From positions 1-64,000 of the forward strand of contig NZ_JAVDQI010000004.1 in assembly GCF_031454185.1 (NCBI RefSeq): DNA of 64,000 nucleotides. Reading direction: 5' to 3'. Both the position numbers and the translations under genes were made by a program. Shown one piece after another: positions 26,815 through 35,730 of the stretch. The notes below the pieces were generated by a model. The model made no database searches. It was not told the DNA's origin and saw only the letters and a list, made by a program, of their open reading frames with translations. This DNA is from Methanococcoides alaskense (GTDB lineage Archaea > Halobacteriota > Methanosarcinia > Methanosarcinales > Methanosarcinaceae). Each line of letters starts with the position of its first letter. Within the stretch, counting starts at the first letter, position 1.

Positions 26815-26818
26815 GATC

Positions 26819-27628
26819 ATGGCAGAAGTCATTCTTACAGTTAATACTGAAATTGGATTAAAAGTAGAGGCAGATGTTATCACTCCTGATACATTTGCTG
26901 GCAAGAACAAGAGCGAGATCGAGGCTCTGCTGGTTTGGCAGGGTCCAAAACAGTTCCCTATCTCCGCATTCTTTGATGTGGAGGGCGATGCTGGTGCTTC
27001 CGCAGAAGATACATCCATTGTCATCAAAGGCGATGCTGCGAGAGTAAAGCGCATCGGTGAAAAGATGACAGCTGGAAAGATCACTGTTGAAGGATCTGTC
27101 AGCATGCATTTAGGTTCCCAGATGGTCGGCGGCGAGATCCTTGTAAAAGGTGATGCTGATTCATGGGCAGGCATGGAGATGGTCGGCGGCCTCCTCCACA
27201 TCGAAGGTAATGCAAATGACCACGTAGGTTGCGCATACCGTGGTAAGTGGGTAGGAATGTCCGGCGGACGCATCGTTATCGATGGTAATGCTAACAATAA
27301 CCTTGGTGGCGGTATCAGCGGTGGGGAGATCATCGTTGGTGGAAATGTCGGTCACTACACTGGCATTCGCCAGAACGGCGGTCTTATCGCTGTAAAAGGA
27401 AATGCTATTCGTGCAGTTGCTGCTGAAATGACAGCAGGTACAATGGTTGTTAACGGAACCATCGAAAGGTTCTCTCCCGGCTTTGAATATGTGACAAACG
27501 AAAGCGACCTTAAGTTCGATGATATAGAATGCCCAGGTGAGTTCATGAAGTTCCTCGGTGACAATGCGATCACAAAGAGGCCAAAGGGCACACTCTATGT
27601 CAATCAGGGCGCAAACATGAATCTGTGA
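26819..27628 (+). CDS. fmdC: Formylmethanofuran dehydrogenase subunit C
   Basis: A 269-residue subunit with a right-handed beta-helix of GxGxG type like the C-terminal domain of glutamate synthase. Repeats such as GGEILVKGDADSW, GGRIVIDGNANNN and GGEIIVGGNVGHY are visible from about 85 to 215. It is structural, holding the catalytic subunits together. It is separated from fmdA by four bases. Confidence 0.95.
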   Translation: MAEVILTVNTEIGLKVEADVITPDTFAGKNKSEIEALLVWQGPKQFPISAFFDVEGDAGASAEDTSIVIKGDAARVKRIGEKMTAGKITVEGSVSMHLGSQMVGGEILVKGDADSWAGMEMVGGLLHIEGNANDHVGCAYRGKWVGMSGGRIVIDGNANNNLGGGISGGEIIVGGNVGHYTGIRQNGGLIAVKGNAIRAVAAEMTAGTMVVNGTIERFSPGFEYVTNESDLKFDDIECPGEFMKFLGDNAITKRPKGTLYVNQGANMNL

Positions 27629-27637
27629 GGTGTGATA

Positions 27638-28027
27638 ATGAAAGTATTACTTAACACAGGAAGTACCATTGATGAGGGCAGACTTGCTAAAGGTGGCAAC
27701 AAATATTCAGAGGAATATAGGCTTGAGTGCGCAGTGTGCTGGCTCTCCCCCTCTAATTTTGAATCCCTTGGATGCCCGGAAAAAGTAAAAGTAACAAGTA
27801 AGGACGAAAAACATTCCATCATAGTATACACAAAATGTACAGATGCTATGATGGATGGCGATGTGTTCATGCCAAGGGCTATCTGGTCCAACGTGATCAT
27901 TGACCCATATACATTCTCAACAGGTTCCCCTCTCTATAAAGGCAGTCCCGTAACTGTCGAAGCAGCAGAAGGTGAGGTATTGAGCGCAGAGGATGTTGTC
28001 CTTAATCTCTATATGGGAGGTAAATGA
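27638..28027 (+). CDS. fmdD: Formylmethanofuran dehydrogenase subunit D
   Basis: A 129-residue subunit equivalent to the C-terminal molydopterin-dinucleotide-binding domain of DMSO-reductase-family enzymes, here a separate polypeptide. It completes the metal-pterin site of FmdB. GAGGTGTGATA precedes the ATG at 27638; the GTG six bases earlier lies in that site. FmdB begins one base after its stop. Confidence 0.93.
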   Translation: MKVLLNTGSTIDEGRLAKGGNKYSEEYRLECAVCWLSPSNFESLGCPEKVKVTSKDEKHSIIVYTKCTDAMMDGDVFMPRAIWSNVIIDPYTFSTGSPLYKGSPVTVEAAEGEVLSAEDVVLNLYMGGK

Positions 28028-28028
28028 T

Positions 28029-29336
28029 ATGGTTTTTAAGAACATTATGTGTCCGGTATGCGGAGCTTCATGTGACGATATCCAGGTAGAGCTTGGAGAT
28101 AACGAGATCACTGTCAAGAACGCATGCAAGATGGGTAATGCAAAGTTCCAGGAAGTCGTAAGCTCACACCGTCTTAAGGACCCACTTGTCAAAAAGAACG
28201 GTAAGCTTGAGAAAGCTGCATGGGACGAAGCACTTACAAAGGCTGCAGAGATGCTTGTGAACGCAAAGAAACCTCTTTTATTCCTCGGAAGTGAGACCTC
28301 ATGCGAAGCACAGGAAGTCGGTCTTCACATCGCTGAGTACCTTGGTGGTGTAGCAGATTCTAATGCAACTATCTGCCACGGTCCTACTGTTATGGGTATT
28401 CAGGAAAGCGGATGTGCAGGCTCAACAGCAGGTCAGGTCAAGAACAGGGCTGACGTGAACATCTACTGGGGAACCAACCCTCTGGCATCCATGCCAAGAC
28501 ACATGTCTAAGTATGCTGTCTTCCCAAGAGGATACTGGTCCAAGAGAGGAAGGTTTGACCGCAAGGTCATCACCGTTGATCCAAGAAAGACCGATACAGC
28601 AGCAGCATCAGATCTTCACATACAGCTCAAACCAAACTCTGACTATGAGCTTTTGAGCGCACTGTTGACCATCCTTAACGGAAAGCGTCCACATCCATCC
28701 GTAGAGGAGATCACAGGTGTGCCAATTTCTGCAATGGATGAGATGATCGATGTAATGGTGAATGCAAACTTCGGTAGCATCTCAGTCGGTCTTGGCCTTG
28801 GTTCTTCAATGGGTAAGCACAGGAACGTTGAGCTTGGTCTCAACCTCGTGAAAGAGCTCAACAACAACCACGGTACAAAGTTCGCACTCGGTGCACTCAG
28901 AGGTCACTGTAATGTGGCAGGCTTCAACCAGATCGCATCATATCTGTACGGATATCCATTCGGTATCGATTTCTCAAGAGGCTATCCAAGGTACAACCCT
29001 GGGGAGACCACAACTGTCGATCTGCTGAGGGATAAGGACGTAGACGCTGCATTCGTTATGTGTGCTGACCTTGTCAACCACATTCCTGCAGATGCTGCAT
29101 CCTATCTTGCAGAGATCCCAATGACCTGTCTGGATATTGCTCCATGTCCAACAACAACAGCTTCAGATGTTGTTCTTCCTGGTGTCATCGATGCAATGGA
29201 GAATGACGGTACATTCTACAGGCTCGACAACGTGCCAATGTACTTCAAGCCGTTCACAACGTCTCCATTCGAGTTCACACAGAGCAATGAAGACACACTC
29301 AAGCAGTTGTTCGCAAAGATAAAGGAAATTGCTTGA
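28029..29336 (+). CDS. fmdB: Formylmethanofuran dehydrogenase catalytic subunit B
   Basis: A 435-residue molybdo/tungstopterin subunit. The N-terminus has CPVCGASCDDIQ and a later Cys for one [4Fe-4S] cluster. The NATICHGPT segment carries the Cys expected to bind the metal (selenocysteine in some methanogens, plain TGC here), and DVNIYWGTNPLASMP binds the pterin. It reduces CO2 to formate, or runs in reverse. GGGAGGTAAATGAT precedes its ATG. Whether Mo or W is used cannot be told from the sequence; the gene order favours the Mo-type. Confidence 0.95.
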   Translation: MVFKNIMCPVCGASCDDIQVELGDNEITVKNACKMGNAKFQEVVSSHRLKDPLVKKNGKLEKAAWDEALTKAAEMLVNAKKPLLFLGSETSCEAQEVGLHIAEYLGGVADSNATICHGPTVMGIQESGCAGSTAGQVKNRADVNIYWGTNPLASMPRHMSKYAVFPRGYWSKRGRFDRKVITVDPRKTDTAAASDLHIQLKPNSDYELLSALLTILNGKRPHPSVEEITGVPISAMDEMIDVMVNANFGSISVGLGLGSSMGKHRNVELGLNLVKELNNNHGTKFALGALRGHCNVAGFNQIASYLYGYPFGIDFSRGYPRYNPGETTTVDLLRDKDVDAAFVMCADLVNHIPADAASYLAEIPMTCLDIAPCPTTTASDVVLPGVIDAMENDGTFYRLDNVPMYFKPFTTSPFEFTQSNEDTLKQLFAKIKEIA

Positions 29337-29338
29337 TC

Positions 29339-30187
29339 ATGCCGTTGGATTGGCACGTTGAAAGAAAGAACGCTCAGAATAACTTCTGGCGTGATGAGGA
29401 ACGGGATTCTTCCGCTCCTTATCTTTCTTATAAGGGTGTCGAGCTTACGGAAGACAGCAGCAATGAAATAGATGTGGATGTCATCGTTGAGAAAGAATTC
29501 CATCTTTCTCTCAATGGTGTCCCACTTGCTTCTTTTTTTGCTACCCCTCAAGAGTTCGAGGAACTCGCAGTGGGTTTTTTGATATGTGAAGGTTTTATCG
29601 ATCACGCTATTGACATTATCTCGGTCGAGGTCAAAGATGACCTCCTGATATGCGAAGCGGACATCTGTCCGGATCGTATCGGAAAGACCAAACGTAACAT
29701 AGATCCTGATTCAAGATTCGATTTTTGTAGTTGTGCCATTGGCTCAAGACCCTGCAAGAAAAAGGTCGGGAATGCTTCTGACATAAGATTTGACCGCAAG
29801 GTCCTCTTCAATGCAGTGGAACACCTCAAGACCGATGCAAAGACATGGAGACGCACCGGCGGTACTCATTCGGTGATCATAACTGATAGCAACAGAAATA
29901 TCCTGGCATTCTGTGAAGATGTGAGCAGGGCTTCCGCTGTTGACAAAGCAGTTGGTAAAGCAGCTCTTGAAGGTGTGGATATGTCAAAATGTGCAATTGT
30001 CGCTACTGGCAGACTTTCAGTCACAATGGTCTCAAAGGCTGTCAATGCAGGGGTTTCCGTACTTGCCAGCAAAGCAGGTCCTATCAACGAAGGTATCGAC
30101 CTTGCAAGGGCGGTAGGTCTGACACTGGTGGGCTTTGTTCGCCCGCCTCATCTGTATGTGTATAACGGCATTGAGAGAATTATTTAA
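29339..30187 (+). CDS. fdhD: FdhD-family sulfur carrier for molybdenum cofactor
   Basis: A 283-residue FdhD-like protein: GVPLASFFATPQEFEELAVGFLICEGFI near residue 60 and the C-terminal ATGRLSVTMVSKAVNAGVSVLASKAGP region are typical. In bacteria FdhD passes sulfur from IscS to the bis-MGD cofactor of formate dehydrogenase through a CxxC motif; here the loop reads FCSCAIGSRPCKKK, a CxC with a third Cys downstream. It begins two bases after the fmdB stop, so it probably serves formylmethanofuran dehydrogenase in this organism, which is inference from context. Confidence 0.88.
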   Translation: MPLDWHVERKNAQNNFWRDEERDSSAPYLSYKGVELTEDSSNEIDVDVIVEKEFHLSLNGVPLASFFATPQEFEELAVGFLICEGFIDHAIDIISVEVKDDLLICEADICPDRIGKTKRNIDPDSRFDFCSCAIGSRPCKKKVGNASDIRFDRKVLFNAVEHLKTDAKTWRRTGGTHSVIITDSNRNILAFCEDVSRASAVDKAVGKAALEGVDMSKCAIVATGRLSVTMVSKAVNAGVSVLASKAGPINEGIDLARAVGLTLVGFVRPPHLYVYNGIERII

Positions 30188-30346
30188 AGGGCTTTTGCAA
30201 TATTCTTTTTACTTACAGTTCAATTTCGTTTCTCAAATTTCTCTTAAATTCTTTTCAATTTCCAAGGAAGCTGTAATAATTTATCTTAATATTACTCAAT
30301 TAAATTTATTTAGTTGGGTTGTCTACTTTACAGTGGACTTGATATC

Positions 30347-31039
30347 ATGAAATTAATATTCAAAATTTTGATGATCCTTTTAATTTTATCTACATTTACC
30401 TCAAGTGCATGTGCAGATGTGTTATTTCCCGGAACACGTGGTCTGGACAGATGTGTTAAAATAGTGAATCTGGATGAGTTCCCGGAAATTGTGCTGGTCG
30501 GACACATCACCGGTCCAGTTATACAGTGTGAAAATCCGTATATCATCAGCCCAGATAAATGCTTGACTAAGTTTTATAAAGCCAATGAACTGACGATCTA
30601 TGCTATCGATAAAGCTTATCTGGAAGCCAAAGGGCTTGAGAATATTGATCTGGAATCCGATCCAAACCTTTGTTCCTATGAAGTTGAGATCGATCCTGAT
30701 TGGTATGTTGTGAATGAGGAAAATCCGTTTATCAGGGAAGATATCGAATATTCGATTGCCGGTTTTTCAGAGGACAAGCTAATAATCTATACATCAAGAA
30801 AAGTTTCAGAGTACAAGGCTGGCATTCCGGACAGGACCGAAACATTTGAAGAACCGGTCATACCGGGAATCAGGCTGACGATAAAAGAAAATGTGTCTTC
30901 TGTAGAAGAGAACATTTCTTCCATAGAAGAAGACGTATCAAAAGATGTGAAGCCAGTTCCGGATGAGGGCGAAGCAAACGATGAAGGGGTCTTAAATTCC
31001 ATTATTCGTTTTCTTAAAGGCCTTTTTAACGCTAAGTGA
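30347..31039 (+). CDS. Small secreted protein, uncharacterised
   Basis: A 230-residue exported protein with a signal peptide (about 1-24, LIFKILMILLILSTFTSSAC then ADV). The mature part is acidic, with a conserved-looking block VLFPGTRGLDRCVKI, and ends in a charged, probably coiled segment (VSSVEENISSIEEDVSKDVK) and an amphipathic tail. I do not recognise the family. The following small membrane protein starts at its stop codon, so they are co-transcribed. An in-frame ATG 33 bases upstream would spoil the signal peptide. Confidence 0.7.
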   Translation: MKLIFKILMILLILSTFTSSACADVLFPGTRGLDRCVKIVNLDEFPEIVLVGHITGPVIQCENPYIISPDKCLTKFYKANELTIYAIDKAYLEAKGLENIDLESDPNLCSYEVEIDPDWYVVNEENPFIREDIEYSIAGFSEDKLIIYTSRKVSEYKAGIPDRTETFEEPVIPGIRLTIKENVSSVEENISSIEEDVSKDVKPVPDEGEANDEGVLNSIIRFLKGLFNAK

Positions 31040-31044
31040 TAAGG

Positions 31045-31410
31045 ATGATTTATGAATACAACTTTTTGCTTGCATTGCTCGTTACTTTGATAGTGGAGAC
31101 AACAATCCTATTCGCAACTGTTCGTTATCTCTTCAAAACAGATCGGGCATCAATCCCTGATCCCTTGTTGATATTTGCAGGAACCTTTTCTTCCTTCTCA
31201 ACACTTCCATACCTCTGGTTCGTACTGCCAATGTTCATTAGATCATATTCTAATTTGGTTTTGATCGGGGAATTTTCAGTGGTTCTTGTGGAAGCTGTGA
31301 TCTACTGCTTTGTGTTGAAAGTGAGCATGAATAAAGCACTCTTCCTGTCTTTCATCTGTAACCTTACTTCCTTTTTAATAGGATTGGTATTACGTCCGAT
31401 ATTTCTGTGA
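31045..31410 (+). CDS. Small four-helix membrane protein, uncharacterised
   Basis: A 121-residue hydrophobic protein with four predicted membrane segments (near residues 5-25, 38-58, 64-90, 98-118). I do not recognise the family. It directly follows the secreted protein at 30347 and may work with it at the membrane. The start could also be the GTG at 31036, which overlaps the preceding stop. Confidence 0.65.
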   Translation: MIYEYNFLLALLVTLIVETTILFATVRYLFKTDRASIPDPLLIFAGTFSSFSTLPYLWFVLPMFIRSYSNLVLIGEFSVVLVEAVIYCFVLKVSMNKALFLSFICNLTSFLIGLVLRPIFL

Positions 31411-31585
31411 CTATATTTCGTATTCTGAAGTCTACACTTTGGTATGGTGGTAAAAAAGAATATTTATGATTGAATATTTCAATAGAATTTACATAAATGC
31501 TTTATACTAAATAAATCTTAATTAAAAGTAAAAAAATAATTTAGAATTAAATATTTATACTTATGTGATGGGGGTATTATGATAT

Positions 31586-32089
31586 ATGAATAAACTAACC
31601 GACAAGCAACAATCGATCATGTTCTTTTGTCTTGGCATATTCACATTTCTTCTGAGCGGCTATCTTCTCAGAGGCATACATCCGCCACAATCGATCTTTC
31701 TGATGTTTCTTGTCTACTTTTTATTAGTTGGTACCGGGATACTGATCTGCAAAGACAGATCGAGTGATCTTGTGGCAAAGGCGTTTGTCATATCATTTGT
31801 AGCATTATTCTTTATCTCTGCGGGTTTTTTTGCATATAGTGGACACAAACACATGAATGCTAAATGGATAGATGCCGAGCAATTGCAGACCATTCCCGAG
31901 GAGTTTGCTGTTGTGACAGAAGAGGAATTAAACGACTATCCCGCACTCAAAGAAGCGATGGAAACTCCGGGCTATGTGAAAGCAGATCCTGATGAATGGA
32001 TGCGAACGATCGAGTTCCTTGATGAGAAGGGATCTTACGTTATCAAGGTGGGGGATGAATATTATGGGGTCGGGTTTGCAACTGCGTGA
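31586..32089 (+). CDS. Membrane protein with soluble C-terminal domain, uncharacterised
   Basis: A 167-residue protein with three hydrophobic segments in the first 90 residues and an acidic extracytoplasmic or cytosolic tail (EEFAVVTEEELNDYPALKEA). The tail recalls archaeal small lipoprotein-like domains with repeated E-L-x-x-P-x-L motifs but cannot be assigned. Its neighbours are also small membrane proteins, but it has its own AT-rich upstream region. Confidence 0.68.
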   Translation: MNKLTDKQQSIMFFCLGIFTFLLSGYLLRGIHPPQSIFLMFLVYFLLVGTGILICKDRSSDLVAKAFVISFVALFFISAGFFAYSGHKHMNAKWIDAEQLQTIPEEFAVVTEEELNDYPALKEAMETPGYVKADPDEWMRTIEFLDEKGSYVIKVGDEYYGVGFATA

Positions 32090-32100
32090 AAAAGTGTAAT

Positions 32101-32120
32101 TGGAATTATAATTCCATTTT
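32101..32120. terminator. Palindromic terminator between convergent genes
   Basis: TGGAATTATAATTCCA is a perfect 16-bp palindrome followed by TTTTAAATTT, lying between two genes that converge. Confidence 0.5.
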
Positions 32121-32147
32121 AAATTTCACACCCAACAGCCATTACTA

Positions 32148-32888
32148 TTAATCCAGCTTTTCCAGACTCAGCCTGAAAACTTCAATACCTGCACCACGAC
32201 ATGCTGTCATTCTGCTACTGTCAATATCTGCACAGACGATGCCCAGGCGTATATCTTCGACATTCACTCCGTACTTTTCAGCATAGGGGAGCTTGAACCT
32301 CTGTACCTGTCCGATGGCATTATCCCTTGCGTTTATCTCGATCTCTATCAGGAAATGCTTGTCCTGTGAGTCTGTAAAAACAGCATCTATCCTGCCACCT
32401 TCAACCTCTACTTCCACTTCGTGGAATGTTAGTCCGGGTTCGATAAGTTCAGGGATACTGGATATCATCCTTGAAATGTCATCTTCGGAAATATGTTTGG
32501 ACTCAAGGGCATCCTCTACATTTGGTGACCTCATTATCAGATTCAGGTATTGAATAGCAGTCGTCATCTTGTTGTTTTTCACATTAGGATAGACTGCAAT
32601 GTCCTTTCCATCTCTGGAATGAACGAGTATTCCCACATTGCTGAGATTCTTCTTGCGTGAGATCGGAAGAGAACCTCTGCCCTTGCTAACAACACCGATC
32701 GTATTCCTTCGGCTCAATATGCGTATGTTCTCCAGAACATCTTCCTGTTCGTTTTCTGAAAGGTCCTCTATCTTAATGATCGTATAATCACAATCATGTT
32801 CTTCCTTGACAGCCTGAAGGGTCCTCAATACCGATTCTGCTACTTCCACCGGAGTGTCATCTCTTACATAATACCTGAAATTATCCAT
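32148..32888 (-). CDS. NucS/DUF91-like PD-(D/E)XK protein with altered catalytic triplet
   Basis: A 246-residue protein whose C-terminal half (about 150-245) matches the nuclease domain of NucS (COG1637): EVEVEGGRIDAVFTDSQDKH then FLIEIEINARDNAIGQVQRF, with the typical Gln-x-x-Arg/Lys-x ending. NucS cuts mismatched or branched DNA. The usual E-V-K triplet is EIE here, so the catalytic lysine is lost or replaced by a shifted residue, and the N-terminal half differs from classic NucS. It may have lost cleavage and kept DNA binding. Confidence 0.75.
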   Translation of the reverse strand: MDNFRYYVRDDTPVEVAESVLRTLQAVKEEHDCDYTIIKIEDLSENEQEDVLENIRILSRRNTIGVVSKGRGSLPISRKKNLSNVGILVHSRDGKDIAVYPNVKNNKMTTAIQYLNLIMRSPNVEDALESKHISEDDISRMISSIPELIEPGLTFHEVEVEVEGGRIDAVFTDSQDKHFLIEIEINARDNAIGQVQRFKLPYAEKYGVNVEDIRLGIVCADIDSSRMTACRGAGIEVFRLSLEKLD

Positions 32889-33094
32889 ACTATCACACTT
32901 ACAACCTCTCTATATAATAATGAGAACTATTTACGTAGGAGTGTTTTGTAATTCTAAAATGACTTTCAAAAATTTAATTGTTCGATCTATCCATCATTAT
33001 ATTCAAAGATGCTTGTACTCTTCTTTGAAAGCAAAGTTCGTTAAAGGGCATAATACTAAATTATTGTAATTGATTCTAAATATTGTCCTTTTTT
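32889..33094. other. AT-rich upstream region of the NucS-like gene
   Basis: No coding sequence is supported; it probably contains the minus-strand promoter of the NucS-like gene. Confidence 0.35.
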
Positions 33095-33301
33095 GGCTTT
33101 GTAGAAATCCTTTTGATCAAGGAGGTTTGGATCACGGTTTCACTCAGCTGTTATGCAGCTGAGTGCCTTCTTATCTATCGATCAGAAGGTGCGTTGGAGT
33201 AAACGGATACAAACATATGCCTGTTTTCACCTGTTGATAGACAACTCTTGAATTTCATCAACTCATATATTTCATTATTTTTGAGGATATCTACAGAGTC
33301 C
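33095..33301 (+). mobile_element. 207-bp MITE-like element with internal perfect hairpin
   Basis: It starts GGCTTTGTAGAAATCC and ends GGATATCTACAGAGTCC, imperfect inverted repeats of the same type as the elements at 16072, 40279 and 61044. Inside is a perfect 10-bp hairpin, CACTCAGCTG (33141-33150) and CAGCTGAGTG (33156-33165). The interior differs from the 16072/40279 pair, so it derives from another internal deletion or another member of the family. Confidence 0.6.
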
Positions 33302-33586
33302 ATATATTCGCTTTTGCAAAGGTCTCATGATGTGATAAGTGATCTGAAAATCATAATATCATTTAGACTTCCCACCGTATTCCGTTTATTTGGTTATGAA
33401 AAAACTAATACAGTAACAATTATGGATGTTAAATACAAGAAAGAATCATTTATACCAGAAAATAGCATTGTTATTGGGGCTGTGAAATATCTTCAGGTTA
33501 ATTTACAGAACCACTCCAAATGATAATTTTAAATAGATGTGCATAGATTTTACTATCGATATATAAAATAATTGGGTTGAAAGATA
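33302..33586. other. AT-rich spacer upstream of glycosyltransferase
   Basis: A reading frame of about 90 codons (33248-33523) starts inside the element and has no recognisable protein features; I do not call it a gene. A TATA-like TATATAAAATAATTGG lies about 30 bases before the glycosyltransferase start. Confidence 0.4.
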
Positions 33587-35179
33587 ATGGGGACAAATTT
33601 AAAGATCGGGATGTTCTCTTGGGAGAGTTTACATTCGATCAAAGTGGGTGGTATAGCTCCGCATGTTTCCGAACTTGCTGAAGCTCTTGCGAAGACAGGA
33701 CATTCAGTCCACATATTTACCAGAAATAATGGACTGGAGCCATATGGAGTGGTCAATGGAGTTCACTACCATCGGGTGGAACATTCTCTCTCAGGAGGCA
33801 TTGTCCAGCAAATGGATAGCATGTGTGATTCAATGTACTCGAGATTCCTTGATGTTACGAAGGAATATGGCAAGTTCGATATATTGCATGCACATGACTG
33901 GCATCCTTTTAATGCGGTCTCAAGGATCAAATATGAATTTGGTATACCTTTTATGTTCACATATCACAGTACCGAATGGGGGCGGAATGGTAACAAACAT
34001 GGAAACTGGTGGGAAGCCGGGGAAATATCCCACAGGGAATGGAAAGCTGGATATGAATCCGTGAAGGTCATATCTACATCACAGCAACTTACAGATGAGA
34101 TCAAGTTCCTGTACCAGATACCCGATGAGAAGATCTCGATAATTCCAAATGGTATCTTTCATGGAAAAATAAAAAAGGATGTTGATGCGGGTGAAGTGAA
34201 AGAAAGATTAGGTGTCCATCCTCTCGCACCGGTTGTTCTGTTCATAGGACGTATGAGCTACCAAAAAGGTCCGGATCTGCTTGTTGAAGCTATCCCTGAA
34301 GTGCTGGATCATCGCTGGGACACGGAATTTGTTTTCATCGGTGAAGGTGAAATGCGTCCTCCCTGTGAAGCTCTTGCAAATGCCGAAAAAGTTTCATATA
34401 ATTGTCATTTCCTGGGATATGTGGATGATGAAACGGCCAGGGACTGGATCAATGCATGTGATATTCTCTGTATTCCAAGCAGGAACGAACCTTTTGGTAT
34501 CGTTGTTCTTGAAGGGTGGGATGCCGAAAGGACCATTGTTGCAACAGATGCTGTCCAAATAATCAATAATTTCGTTGATGGTATCCTTGTCTACAAAAAT
34601 CCGGATTCTATTGCATGGGGCATAAATTACGTACTTGATGACCTCTCCAATGATAGCATGAGAAAGGCTGGTAGAGAACTTATTGAGACCAGGTACAACT
34701 GGCTCAATATCGCAGAAAATACAATTGAAGCATACAATTTGGATGATCAAAATGATTGGATAGATGGGACTACACTTGGGCAAACAAAAAATTTTTGGTG
34801 GAAAATTGATGATGATCTCAACCTTTCCATAAGTAGGGAATTTAATTCGTTAAATGGCGAGCTCAAGGTTGATAAGCTCATAATGAAGGATGAATTGGGT
34901 AAATTGGATGATTATATGGCAGATGAACACTGGAAAGGTCTGTCAAATAACGTAGCTAAATTAAGAAACGGGACCGAAAAAGAAGGTATTGGAAAATTCC
35001 TTTATAATGATCTCCATTGGACAAATACAGAAGCTCAGCTATCAAGTCACATCGGATCAATATTCTATCGGGCTGGGGTGTGGGAGTACAATGGAAAAAA
35101 GAGAGGAATTCAATTTAGAAAAATAACAGGTGATTGGTACAAGTTGATGAAAAGCTACTATGATGGGTGCATTAAATAA
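33587..35179 (+). CDS. GT4-family glycosyltransferase (glycogen-synthase-like) with extra C-terminal domain
   Basis: A 530-residue cytosolic protein. Residues 1-390 form a GT-B glycosyltransferase of family GT4: KVGGIAPHVSELAEALAKTGH at the N-terminus, HAHDWHP, then FIGRMSYQKGPDLLVEA and the donor-binding PSRNEPFGIVVLEGW. The family adds sugars from nucleotide-sugars to glycogen, lipid or glycan acceptors. Residues 395-530 form a separate domain with Trp-rich segments (KNFWWKIDDDLN) that I do not recognise and that ordinary GT4 proteins lack. It is transcribed alone. Confidence 0.87.
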   Translation: MGTNLKIGMFSWESLHSIKVGGIAPHVSELAEALAKTGHSVHIFTRNNGLEPYGVVNGVHYHRVEHSLSGGIVQQMDSMCDSMYSRFLDVTKEYGKFDILHAHDWHPFNAVSRIKYEFGIPFMFTYHSTEWGRNGNKHGNWWEAGEISHREWKAGYESVKVISTSQQLTDEIKFLYQIPDEKISIIPNGIFHGKIKKDVDAGEVKERLGVHPLAPVVLFIGRMSYQKGPDLLVEAIPEVLDHRWDTEFVFIGEGEMRPPCEALANAEKVSYNCHFLGYVDDETARDWINACDILCIPSRNEPFGIVVLEGWDAERTIVATDAVQIINNFVDGILVYKNPDSIAWGINYVLDDLSNDSMRKAGRELIETRYNWLNIAENTIEAYNLDDQNDWIDGTTLGQTKNFWWKIDDDLNLSISREFNSLNGELKVDKLIMKDELGKLDDYMADEHWKGLSNNVAKLRNGTEKEGIGKFLYNDLHWTNTEAQLSSHIGSIFYRAGVWEYNGKKRGIQFRKITGDWYKLMKSYYDGCIK

Positions 35180-35590
35180 CTTGATCTTGAGCAATTATAA
35201 TATCATTGACCTTAAGTGATGGACCTTAAGGATATATGGGGAAATATGAATAAATAAGCATACTGGAAGCAGTGAATCTGCCATCCTTTATGTGTAGTTT
35301 ATTCTATCAACATGCATATTGACCCCATGGCCTATGAATTTCCTAAAGCAAATTCTGTCAAGAGCTTTCTTTTCAAGTTAGTGGGGTCAGATAAACCCTA
35401 AAATTGTCGCAATACTAACATCTTGAGCATGACGATCTCATCAAGGTTTGATCTGCAACCTTACTCTGTTTTGCTTATACATTTCTGCTATAATTGAAAA
35501 AAATGGTTTCCAATCTCTGACATATTATATTTCTGAGATTTGTCTCCGGGATTTTCTAGAATACTTTTCCCGTATGGTGCTTACAATCTA
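35180..35590. other. Gene-free spacer with a small inverted-repeat relic
   Basis: TGACCCCA (35320-35327) and TGGGGTCA (35382-35389) are perfect inverted repeats 70 bp apart overall and may be a tiny insertion-element remnant. No ORF is supported in the rest. Confidence 0.35.
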
Positions 35591-35671
35591 TTTCAACTTA
35601 ATTTGAAACCGCCATCTATAAATATGTATTTCAACATTCTTTGAAATAGCAAGTTTCAATATTATTTGAAA
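35591..35671 (+). promoter_or_regulatory. Three-site operator array TTTCAA-N6-TTGAAA with TATA box
   Basis: Three palindromes of identical architecture, TTTCAA-N6-TTGAAA, occur at 35591-35608, 35629-35646 and 35654-35671. A TATA-like TCTATAAATATG (about 35615-35626) lies between the first and second. Sites of this A/T-rich 6-6-6 shape are usual for ArsR/SmtB winged-helix repressors. They precede the thioredoxin-DGC-permease operon and should repress it. No ArsR gene is present in the window. Confidence 0.75.
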
Positions 35672-35730
35672 TGCCTTGAAGCTGCTCAATTGACAAAAAT
35701 TACTGTATGATAAAGACAGGATGAGATCGT

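Noticed and set aside
33248..33523. 91-codon ORF after the 33095 element
   Set aside because: It begins inside the insertion-element relic, has no recognisable features and no ribosome-binding site.
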